From Gemmatimonadota bacterium (GTDB taxonomy: Bacteria > Gemmatimonadota > Gemmatimonadetes > Palauibacterales > KS3-K002), in NCBI GenBank assembly GCA_020350785.1, contig CP070722.1, forward strand, positions 386,529-427,443: 40,915 nt of DNA, in the 5' to 3' direction. The notes under the pieces are model-generated. The model worked only from the letters and a program-made list of their open reading frames with translations, had not been told where the DNA came from and did not search any database. The position numbers were made by a program, and so were the translations under genes. Shown in pieces: positions 17,071 to 24,187 of this stretch (position 1 is the first letter of the stretch; every line of letters starts with the position of its first letter).

Positions 17071-17417
17071 GGCCCTGCCCCTGTCAGTGGTTGACTGTCT
17101 GAGACGGCTTTTTCCCCGTGGGACGCTGTAGTATAACTAGCCTAGTATTGAATGCAGTAGTAGTAGCAGGGATGTGGACACGTGGGCAAGTGCGGTAGTC
17201 TTGGCTGGAGGGGCCTAGGCGACGCGCCTCTCCTCCCCTATCGGATGTGGAGTGGGGTCGTGGAAAAGCTGCCGCTCTGCGGGTGGCGTTGGGAAAGGGC
17301 GCGCGATTGCCCGGCGCGGGCGCCGCTGTGCAGGGCTCTGTGCACACGCCTTTCCACAGCTCGCGCGACCCTGCAACTGTCCTATACGCATCAGTGGCGG
17401 GGGAGGCTGTTTCTGTC
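17071..17417. other. dnaA-dnaN intergenic region, candidate oriC
   Basis: This 347-base spacer holds the best origin-like signals I can find. DnaA-box-like sites matching TTATCCACA at 7 of 9 positions lie at 17173-17181 (reverse, TGTGGACAC), 17259-17267 (reverse) and 17350-17358 (forward). Next to the first are three TAG triplets (17158-17166) and an A/T-rich tract (17128-17154). A -10-like TATACT for dnaN lies at 17130-17135 on the minus strand. No open frame here is convincing. Origin function is inferred from position and motifs. Confidence 0.6.
17128..17181 (-). promoter_or_regulatory. Candidate origin unwinding element (DnaA box, GC spacer, DnaA-trio, AT tract)
   Basis: Read on the minus strand the order is DnaA-box-like GTGTCCACA (17181-17173), GC-rich spacer TCCCTG, CTACTACTA (17166-17158) and then A/T-rich sequence to about 17128. 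This is the order described for the B. subtilis basal unwinding system, where repeated trios next to a box load DnaA on single-stranded DNA. The box has two mismatches. Confidence 0.5.
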
Positions 17418-18791
17418 CTAGCGGAGGCTGGCGCGAATGGCGCTCAGGCGCTGGCGGAACTCCGGGTCGCACGCCGCCCGTTCCTCGACCTTCCGGATGG
17501 AGTGTATGACCGTGGAATGGTCACGGCCCCCGAAGCGCCGGCCGATTGTCGTGTAGGACAAATCGAGTAGGTCTTTCTGGAAGTACATGGCCACCTGGCG
17601 GGGTTCGGCGACGCGTTTCTGGCGGCTCTTGGACTTCATCTCGTCGGGCGCGACCCCGTAGGCGTCCGCCACTGCGCCCTCGATCTGCTCGGGGCTGATG
17701 TCGCGGATGTTGCCCAGGACCCCACCAAGTATTTCTAGAGCCAGCTCTTCCGTGATGTCGCGATGGGTCAGTGAGCTGTAAGCGAGAAGCTTGATCAGGG
17801 CACCTTCCAGCTCGCGGACCGACGACCTACAGTGCTGGGCGATGAGATTGATGACGTCTTGGCCGAGTGCCAAGTTGTCGCGCTCGGCTTTCATCTGCAG
17901 GATGGCCACGCGGGTCTCGAACTCGGGCGGCCGCATATCGGTTACCAGGCCCCAAGCGAAACGCGAGACCAGTCGCTCTTGGAGCTCCGGGATCTCGTTG
18001 GGAGGACGGTCGCTGGCCAAGACAATCTGCTTCTGCGCGTCGTAGAGCGCGTTGAAGGTGTGGAAGAATTCCTCCTGGGTTCGCTCCTTTCCCGCCAAGA
18101 AGTGCGCGTCATCGACGAGGAGGAGGTCGATGCGGCGATACTTATTGTGAAATTCCGTCGTGCGTCGGGCTTGGATGGCACCGATCAACTCGTTGGTGAA
18201 TTGCTCGGTCGGCAGGTAAGCGACGCGTGTGCGCGGGAACCTTGCCAGCACGGCGTTGGCTATCCCGTGCATGAGGTGGGTCTTCCCCAGGCCGACCCCA
18301 CTGTAAATGAACAGCGGGTTGTAAGCTTGGCCGGGCGCGTCGGCCACGGCCTGGCAGGCGGCGGCCGCCAGCTCGTTGTTGCTGCCCACCACGAAGGTCT
18401 CGAGCGTGTAACGTGGGTTGACGGTGCCCAGTAGGCCGCGCGCGCCAGTCTGCGTGGCCGCCGCCTCGACATCCGTGGCCGGGTTGAACTCTTGCAGTGC
18501 CGGGCTCTTGAAGCCAGCGAAGGACGCGACTTCCCCGTCGCTCCCCCGCGACTCGAACGTCAGGCGAACATGCTCTCCCAGCAGAGCCTTGGCCAAGGAG
18601 CGCAGCAACTGACTGTACTTGCTCTCGATCCACTCGACGGCAAAATCGCTGGGCGCCGAGACTACGAGGTCATCGGCTGTCAGGGCGACGGGCTTCGTCG
18701 GCCCGAGCCAGGTGCGGAAGGTTTGCTCAGGGAGCCGGGCTCTGGCGCTTTCGAGGATTCGGGACCAGGCTTCCTGGGCGGTCAGTTCCAT
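17418..18791 (-). CDS. dnaA: Chromosomal replication initiator DnaA
   Basis: This 457-residue initiator has all four domains. Domain I spans about 1-80 (AWSRILE, FRTWLGP), followed by a short variable linker. The AAA+ domain III has Walker A GVGLGKTH (165-172) and Walker B VDDAHF (226-231). Domain IV is the DNA-binding part, with the signature GGRDHSTVIHSI starting at residue 421. DnaA binds DnaA boxes and opens the origin. The ATG at 18791 matches the family start. A good promoter lies at 18890-18918. It is divergent from the NRAMP-like gene and upstream of dnaN. Confidence 0.98.
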   Translation of the reverse strand: MELTAQEAWSRILESARARLPEQTFRTWLGPTKPVALTADDLVVSAPSDFAVEWIESKYSQLLRSLAKALLGEHVRLTFESRGSDGEVASFAGFKSPALQEFNPATDVEAAATQTGARGLLGTVNPRYTLETFVVGSNNELAAAACQAVADAPGQAYNPLFIYSGVGLGKTHLMHGIANAVLARFPRTRVAYLPTEQFTNELIGAIQARRTTEFHNKYRRIDLLLVDDAHFLAGKERTQEEFFHTFNALYDAQKQIVLASDRPPNEIPELQERLVSRFAWGLVTDMRPPEFETRVAILQMKAERDNLALGQDVINLIAQHCRSSVRELEGALIKLLAYSSLTHRDITEELALEILGGVLGNIRDISPEQIEGAVADAYGVAPDEMKSKSRQKRVAEPRQVAMYFQKDLLDLSYTTIGRRFGGRDHSTVIHSIRKVEERAACDPEFRQRLSAIRASLR

Positions 18792-18889
18792 CGGATCCGG
18801 CGCGGGAGGGTTAGGCCATCCACTACGGTTCAGGCCGTTACTCGACAGCGAGTGAGCGAAAAATGCGGCCGGTAGGTGAGCCGCGCGCC

Positions 18890-18918
18890 ATGTTAGATGC
18901 GTGATGAGAGGAAGTCAA
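18890..18918 (-). promoter_or_regulatory. Candidate sigma-70 promoter of dnaA
   Basis: On the minus strand TTGACT (18918-18913), a 17-base spacer and TAACAT (18895-18890) form a good sigma-70 promoter. It would leave a leader of about 90 bases before the dnaA ATG. I see no DnaA box overlapping it. Confidence 0.65.
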
Positions 18919-18977
18919 GCGACTCGCTTCGCAGAAAGATGTCGCTGGGAGATTACGCGTAGAGTGCAGAGGTGCAG

Positions 18978-20183
18978 ATGCGGTTGCGTGGCTTGCGATT
19001 AGGTCCTGGGGCGGTGGTCGCCGCGGCCTTCATCGGCCCTGGTACGGTGACGACGGCGACGGTCGCCGGCGTGCGCTACGGTTACTCGCTCGTTTGGGCG
19101 CTGGTCTTCTCCACATTAGCCGCCCTCGTGCTGCAGGAGATGTCGGCGCGACTGGGTGTTGTCGGTCGCCTGGGCTTGGGAGAAGCGATGCGTCGTCGTT
19201 TCCCAACCGGGTTCAGGCGGTGGATCAGCGCCGGCCTGGTCGTCGCAGCGATCTTGGTGGGCAATGCAGCGTACGAGACGGGGAATCTGCTGGGTGGAGC
19301 ATTGGGGTTGGAGGAGTTATTGGGGGGTAGCGGCCGCATCTGGGGACCGGCGCTTGGCGTCATCGGCTTCATGCTTCTCTGGTCGGGTCGGTATCGCTAT
19401 GTGGAGCGGGTGCTCGTGGGCTTGGTCGCCATTATGGGAGTAGTCTTTCTGACTACCGCGCTGGCGGTGGCCCCCGACCTCAGCGCAGTGGCGGCGGGTC
19501 TGCTGCCGGGGGCCTTCGACGTAGAGGGTGCGCTGGTCACGGCGCTGGGGCTGGTGGGCACCACCGTAGTCCCATACAACCTCTTCCTTCACGCATCGGC
19601 GGCGCTCGAGCGCTGGAAGGGCGAGGTCGATCTGGCAGCGGCGCGCGCCGACACCGGGATATCCGTGACGCTGGGGGGAGTCATCTCGATCGCCGTCCTG
19701 GTTACCGCCGCCGCCTTGCCGGCCGCGGCCCAAGTGGCAGACGCGGGCGACATGGCGCTGGCGTTGGAACCGCTGCTGGGTCGATGGGCAGGCGCGTTCT
19801 TCGCCTGTGGGCTGTTGGCGGCGGGCCTCTCCTCGGCGATTACGGCGCCCCTGGCGGCGGCCTACGCGACGTGTGGGATCTTCGGCTGGCCTGTCGATTT
19901 GAAGGCCCCGGCGGCGCGCGTCGTGTGGGCATCGGTACTGTTAATAGGCGTGGCCTTCTCTCTCTTGGCCGTTCGTCCGATCCCGGTGATCATCTTCGCG
20001 CAGGCCGCGAATGGCCTGTTGCTGCCGCTGATCGCCGGACTCCTGCTGCTGATTGCGAACGATCGAGCGTTGCTGGGCGTGTGGGCCAACGGGCGGCTGT
20101 CGAACCTCTTGGGAGGAGCGGCGGTCCTGGTCGCGGCCGTTCTGGGCTTGCGCTCGCTGCTGCGGGCGCTGGCCGGTCTTTGA
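18978..20183 (+). CDS. NRAMP-family transporter with diverged metal-site motifs
   Basis: This is a 401-residue protein with about eleven hydrophobic segments and the LeuT-type layout of NRAMP/MntH divalent metal transporters. The first segment carries GPGTVTT (20-26) at the position of the DPGN motif, and the sixth carries VVPYN (197-201) where MPHN is usual. The Asp, Asn and Met that bind manganese or iron in classical NRAMPs are therefore changed to Gly, Thr and Val. Such proteins form a separate bacterial branch; the transported ion is uncertain. AGAGG five bases before the ATG at 18978 fixes the start; a GTG lies two codons earlier. It is divergent from dnaA. Confidence 0.85.
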   Translation: MRLRGLRLGPGAVVAAAFIGPGTVTTATVAGVRYGYSLVWALVFSTLAALVLQEMSARLGVVGRLGLGEAMRRRFPTGFRRWISAGLVVAAILVGNAAYETGNLLGGALGLEELLGGSGRIWGPALGVIGFMLLWSGRYRYVERVLVGLVAIMGVVFLTTALAVAPDLSAVAAGLLPGAFDVEGALVTALGLVGTTVVPYNLFLHASAALERWKGEVDLAAARADTGISVTLGGVISIAVLVTAAALPAAAQVADAGDMALALEPLLGRWAGAFFACGLLAAGLSSAITAPLAAAYATCGIFGWPVDLKAPAARVVWASVLLIGVAFSLLAVRPIPVIIFAQAANGLLLPLIAGLLLLIANDRALLGVWANGRLSNLLGGAAVLVAAVLGLRSLLRALAGL

Positions 20184-20201
20184 CAGGCGCCCGGCGTCGG
20201 C

Positions 20202-20230
20202 TTGAAGAACCTCGGGAGGCCGCGTATATT
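20202..20230 (+). promoter_or_regulatory. Strong sigma-70 promoter for the rpmH-rnpA operon
   Basis: TTGAAG (20202-20207), a 17-base spacer and TATATT (20225-20230). The start of transcription would be near 20237, giving a leader of about 55 bases to rpmH and only about 12 bases to the in-frame GTG of rnpA at 20249. It begins 19 bases after the NRAMP-gene stop. Confidence 0.8.
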
Positions 20231-20248
20231 CGGGCTTCCTGTACGACC

Positions 20249-20818
20249 GTGAGAAGTCATTGGCTAGCAACGATATCGGGGGAACTACCCCATGAAACCG
20301 ACGTATCGTCCTCGGAATCGCCGGCGTCTGCGCAAGCACGGTTTTCGGGCCCGCATGAGAACCAAGACGGGCCGACGCGTGCTCAACCGCCGGCGCCGCA
20401 AGGGGCGGAAGCGACTGGCCGCGACGTTGCCAAGGAAGTAGGGGCGAGCGCGGGGCGGCGGTATAGATTTCCGAAGGGCGCGCGGGTCCGCCGGCAGTCG
20501 GAGATCCGCGCGCTGTATCGCCGGGGGAAGCGGAGGCGGACCGATCACTTGGACGTGTTCGTCGCCGAGTCCCCCGCTTTTCGTGCAAGGCTGGCGGTCA
20601 TCGTCCCCAAGTTCGGTCATAGGATCGTGGAGCGTAACCGGCTGAAGCGTCGCATGAGAGAGGGCGTGCGGCTCGAGCTCCTGCCACGCTGTCGCGAGTG
20701 CGGGGCTTCAGTTGACATCTTGGTGCGCGCTCGGGCGGGCGCCTACGACGTGGAGTACGAAGTGCTGAGGCGCGAGCTGATCGCGGTTGCGGAGGAATTA
20801 TGCTCGCACGTCTCCTGA
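20249..20818 (+). CDS. rnpA: RNase P protein component, frame extending across rpmH
   Basis: RnpA is the protein cofactor that helps the RNase P ribozyme mature tRNA 5' ends. The conserved part, from [14 protein letters not shown] (about 20459) to the stop at 20818, is about 119 residues and contains the basic RNR motif [11 protein letters not shown]. Between the rpmH start and this conserved part the frame has no ATG, GTG, TTG, CTG or ATT codon. The nearest usual start is the GTG at 20249, which gives a 189-residue protein with a 70-residue low-complexity extension and places rpmH completely inside rnpA in another frame. Thermus rnpA is arranged this way. No ribosome-binding site precedes the GTG, so the exact start is uncertain. 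The end overlaps yidD by 19 bases. Confidence 0.75.
   Translation: MRSHWLATISGELPHETDVSSSESPASAQARFSGPHENQDGPTRAQPPAPQGAEATGRDVAKEVGASAGRRYRFPKGARVRRQSEIRALYRRGKRRRTDHLDVFVAESPAFRARLAVIVPKFGHRIVERNRLKRRMREGVRLELLPRCRECGASVDILVRARAGAYDVEYEVLRRELIAVAEELCSHVS
20292..20441 (+). CDS. rpmH: 50S ribosomal protein L34
   Basis: This is a 49-residue, very basic protein starting [20 protein letters not shown], with [21 protein letters not shown] following. It is an unmistakable L34, a component of the large ribosomal subunit. The ATG at 20292 has a GGGGGA ribosome site nine bases upstream. It is transcribed from the promoter at 20202-20230 and lies in a different frame inside the extended rnpA frame. 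Confidence 0.97.
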   Translation: MKPTYRPRNRRRLRKHGFRARMRTKTGRRVLNRRRRKGRKRLAATLPRK

Positions 20819-21012
20819 TCTTACTGGTGCGCGGGTACCAGGTCGCCATCTCTCCCCTCCTGCCACCGGCGTGTCGCTATACGCCGAGCTGTTCCCAGTA
20901 CGCCATCGATGCTTTGAAGCGGCATGGTGCCCTCAAGGGCACCTGGCTCGCCACGCGACGGCTGGCCAGATGTCACCCGTTCCGGTCGGGTGGCTACGAC
21001 CCGGTGCCTTAG
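20800..21012 (+). CDS. yidD: Membrane protein insertion efficiency factor YidD
   Basis: This 70-residue protein has the full YidD pattern: [39 protein letters not shown], then RLARCHPF and GGYDPVP, with three conserved cysteines. It assists YidC/Sec-dependent insertion of inner-membrane proteins and sits at the inner membrane by an amphipathic helix. GGAGG directly precedes the ATG at 20800. It overlaps the end of rnpA and is followed five bases later by yidC. Confidence 0.96.
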   Translation: MLARLLILLVRGYQVAISPLLPPACRYTPSCSQYAIDALKRHGALKGTWLATRRLARCHPFRSGGYDPVP

Positions 21013-21017
21013 ACGAT

Positions 21018-22745
21018 ATGGGTACGGAAAAGCGACTCGTCCTGGCGGTCGTTCTGATGATGGCGGTGGTCTTCGCCGTCAACCTTCTCTTCCCGCCCGC
21101 CCCGCCCCCGGAGCCGGGCGGCCCGGCGGATACGACCGCGGTATCTGGGGAGCAAACGCTCAGCGCCCCGCAGGAGCGGCAAAGCCCACCCCCGGAACGG
21201 CCGGCTGCGGAACCGGCTCCGCAGTTGCCGATCATCGCCCAACCCAGGGAAGATCTCGCCGAGGATACGATCTGGGTCGAGACCCCACTCTTCCGGCTGG
21301 GCTTTGGACAGCGAGGGGCGCGGCTGGTGTCGGCCGAGATGCGGGAGTTCGAATCGCTGGCGCCCGCCACCAAAGGCGCGCCGGTCCAGCTGGTGCCATC
21401 GCCGGCGGATAACTTCTTCACGCATCGCTGGTTGGTCGGCGATGACACGCTGGATCTTGGCGACCAGCTGTTCCAGGCGCGCGTCGAGGGGTTGACGCTG
21501 AGCGACGGCGGAAGTCCGCAAACGCTGACGTTCAGCTATCAGCACCCGGAGGTGCCGATGCGGCTGGAGCTGGATTACACGTTCCGACCGGACAAGTACC
21601 TGATCGACTTCGTGGGACGGCTCCGGGGTGTCCCGGCGACGGGGTGGTGGACGATGGGTCTCGGTTCGGGCTTGCTCAGCAACGAATGGGACCCGGAAGA
21701 GGATTACAAGAACAATCTGGCCTTCGCCGGTAAGGGGCCGGAAGGTGTGGAATCGCAGAAGATCGCGTCGCTCGAGCCTGGCGATCGCATGACTCTGAAC
21801 GGCCCGTTCGATTGGGTCGCGGTGCGGACGAAGTACTTCGTCACCGCCATGGTGCTACCTCCCGAGGCGGGTCCGGACCGTCGTTTTGGCGGTCTCCTTA
21901 TCAGCAGTCTGCAGGAACCCTTCCGCGCGGAGGGCGTGGCGAGTTTCCCGGTGGGTCGGGATGGGGAGTTCGCTTACACGATCTATCTGGGACCGCAAGA
22001 CTTCGGGCGCCTGTCCGCCGCAGGTCGGGATCTCAATCAGGTGACGCCCTACGGGTACCGGTGGCTCCAACCGGTACTGCGTCCGCTGGCGGGAGCGATC
22101 ACCTCGCTGCTGGTGTGGATGCATCGGTTCTTGGGTCTGGGCTATGGCTGGATCCTGATTCTTTTCGGCGTCGGCATTCGGGTGGTGTTGTTTCCGCTCT
22201 ATCAGAAGAGCATGCGGTCTCAGATGGCGACTATGCGGGTCCAACCGCTAATGAAGGAGATTCAGAACAAGTACAAGAACGACCCGCAGAAGCTGCAACA
22301 GGAGATGATGAAGCTCTATCGGGAGCACGGCGTGAACCCGCTGGGCGGTTGCCTGCCCATGCTTTTGCCGTTCCCGATTCTCATCGCGCTCTTTTTCGTC
22401 TTCCGTGACACGATCGAGTTCCGCGGTGTGCCCTTCCTGTGGCTGCCCGATCTCTCCAGGGCCGACCCCTTGTACATCATCCCGGTGTTGATGGGAGCTT
22501 CGGTGTTCCTGCTGCAATGGATCAGCCAGCGCACCATGCCGCAGAGCAATCCGCAGATGAAGATGATGATGTGGTTCATGCCCATCATGCTGACCGTCTT
22601 GTTCCTCAACTTCGCGTCCGGACTGAACCTCTACTACGCGACCAAGAACCTGGCTTCGCAGCCCCAGCAGCTCTACCTGGCCAAAGAGCGTCGGGCGGCG
22701 GCCGGGCAACCTGCGCCTACCAGCTCGGCGAAGGCAAAGACCTAG
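21018..22745 (+). CDS. yidC: Membrane protein insertase YidC
   Basis: This 575-residue protein starts with a membrane segment (LVLAVVLMMAVVFAVNLLF) and a proline-rich linker. It then has the large periplasmic beta-domain typical of Gram-negative YidC (about 80-350) and the conserved C-terminal insertase core. The core shows YQKSMRSQMATMRVQPLMKE, the cytoplasmic coiled pair KYKNDPQKLQQEMMKLYREH, NPLGGCLPMLLPFP and further membrane helices. It inserts and folds inner-membrane proteins. A longer frame exists upstream, but the ATG at 21018 gives the expected N-terminus. The presence of the periplasmic domain supports an organism with two membranes. Confidence 0.97.
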   Translation: MGTEKRLVLAVVLMMAVVFAVNLLFPPAPPPEPGGPADTTAVSGEQTLSAPQERQSPPPERPAAEPAPQLPIIAQPREDLAEDTIWVETPLFRLGFGQRGARLVSAEMREFESLAPATKGAPVQLVPSPADNFFTHRWLVGDDTLDLGDQLFQARVEGLTLSDGGSPQTLTFSYQHPEVPMRLELDYTFRPDKYLIDFVGRLRGVPATGWWTMGLGSGLLSNEWDPEEDYKNNLAFAGKGPEGVESQKIASLEPGDRMTLNGPFDWVAVRTKYFVTAMVLPPEAGPDRRFGGLLISSLQEPFRAEGVASFPVGRDGEFAYTIYLGPQDFGRLSAAGRDLNQVTPYGYRWLQPVLRPLAGAITSLLVWMHRFLGLGYGWILILFGVGIRVVLFPLYQKSMRSQMATMRVQPLMKEIQNKYKNDPQKLQQEMMKLYREHGVNPLGGCLPMLLPFPILIALFFVFRDTIEFRGVPFLWLPDLSRADPLYIIPVLMGASVFLLQWISQRTMPQSNPQMKMMMWFMPIMLTVLFLNFASGLNLYYATKNLASQPQQLYLAKERRAAAGQPAPTSSAKAKT

Positions 22746-22776
22746 ACGTCCCCGGGCGCCCGCAGCGTCTTCCACC

Positions 22777-24126
22777 ATGGACAACGATACGATCGCCGCG
22801 ATCTCTACGGCGCCGGGCCGAGCGGCTGTCGCACTGGTGCGAGCCTCAGGCGCCGGGGTCGAAGAGATCATCATTCGCACCCTGGGGAAGGAGCTGCCGG
22901 AGCGGCGGCCCGTCCTGCGCTGGCTGGTCCACCCCGACAGCAGAGAGCGGGTCGACAGGGTTCTGGCCACCTATCTCAAGGCGCCAAACAGCTACACCGG
23001 CGAAGACATGCTCGAGCTCAGCTGTCATGGCGGCCCTCTGGTCCCGCAGCTCGTGCTCTCCGCGCTCCAGGCGGCGGGCGCACGCCCGGCGCAGGCCGGG
23101 GAGTTCACGCGCAGGGCCTATGTCAACGGGAAGATCGACCTGTTGCAGGCTGAGGCGGTCCTTGATCTGGTAGACGGTCGTACCGCGGCCCAGCATCGCG
23201 CCGCCCTCCAGCAGCTCGACCGCGGGCTCTCGCGGCGGATCGAGGAGTTGCGGGACGCGATCATGCGCTGCGAGGCTCTTCTGGTTTACGATATCGATTT
23301 CCCAGAGGAGGACGACGGGCCGGTCGCGGCGGACCGGATCGACCAAGCCGCCCAGGGAGTTCTGTCGGGCATCCACGCGTTGCTGGAGACCGCCGCCGAA
23401 GGGGAGCTGCTCCGTGAGGGCGCCCTGACGGTGATCGCCGGCCGGCCGAACGCCGGAAAATCCAGCCTCTTCAACGCGCTGTGCGGTTTCGAGCGGGCCA
23501 TCGTCACCGAGGAGCCCGGAACTACGCGTGACGCGGTCGAGGCCATGGTCTCGCTGGGAGGCTATCCCTTCCGCCTGGTGGACACGGCGGGCTTGCGGCA
23601 AAGCGGCGACCGCGTTGAAAGCCTCGGTATCGAGGTCGCGCGCCGCTATCTTGCCGGCGCCGACCTGGTCCTCTTCTGTGCCGAGGCCGGTCGCGCGCTC
23701 AGCGATGAAGAGGCGGGCTTCCTGGCGCAGGTGGCGTGCGGAAGCCGAATCCTGGTGCGCACGAAGGCCGACCTTGCCCGAGGACGGGTGGGATGTGCGC
23801 TCGATCTTCCCGAGGTGGAGGTGTCCACCGTCAACGGGAGCGGACTGGGAGCGCTGCGCGACTTGCTGGTGCAAACCGTTTTCTCGGGTGGCCTCCTACC
23901 GGATACCGAGTACCCGCTGGTCCGGCGCGAGCGGCACGCCCGCGACCTGCGCCGTGCCAGCGTCGAGCTCGACTCTTTTCTACAGGCCCGATCCGGCGGT
24001 GTCGCGCCCGAAGTCGCCGCGACACACCTCCGGTCGGCGGCGCAGGCGTTGGAGGAGCTTCTGGGTGTGATCGCGCCGGAAGACTTACTGGCGCGCGTCT
24101 TCGCCGATTTTTGCATCGGGAAGTGA
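22777..24126 (+). CDS. mnmE: tRNA modification GTPase MnmE
   Basis: MnmE works with MnmG to put the carboxymethylaminomethyl group on the wobble uridine (U34) of certain tRNAs. The 449 residues contain the N-terminal folate-binding domain (DTIAAISTAPGRAAVALVR), a helical domain and the inserted G domain. The G domain shows G1 GRPNAGKS (222-229), G2 TTRD (249-252), G3 DTAG (269-272) and a G4 reading TKAD (329-332) where NKxD is usual. The protein ends in FCIGK with the essential cysteine C446. Its partner mnmG lies 4.3 kb downstream on the same strand. Confidence 0.97.
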   Translation: MDNDTIAAISTAPGRAAVALVRASGAGVEEIIIRTLGKELPERRPVLRWLVHPDSRERVDRVLATYLKAPNSYTGEDMLELSCHGGPLVPQLVLSALQAAGARPAQAGEFTRRAYVNGKIDLLQAEAVLDLVDGRTAAQHRAALQQLDRGLSRRIEELRDAIMRCEALLVYDIDFPEEDDGPVAADRIDQAAQGVLSGIHALLETAAEGELLREGALTVIAGRPNAGKSSLFNALCGFERAIVTEEPGTTRDAVEAMVSLGGYPFRLVDTAGLRQSGDRVESLGIEVARRYLAGADLVLFCAEAGRALSDEEAGFLAQVACGSRILVRTKADLARGRVGCALDLPEVEVSTVNGSGLGALRDLLVQTVFSGGLLPDTEYPLVRRERHARDLRRASVELDSFLQARSGGVAPEVAATHLRSAAQALEELLGVIAPEDLLARVFADFCIGK

Positions 24127-24187
24127 GCGTCTGGGGCAACCATCGAACGCCTTACGCTCGAGAGCCAACTCGTGGAGCTCGCAAGTG

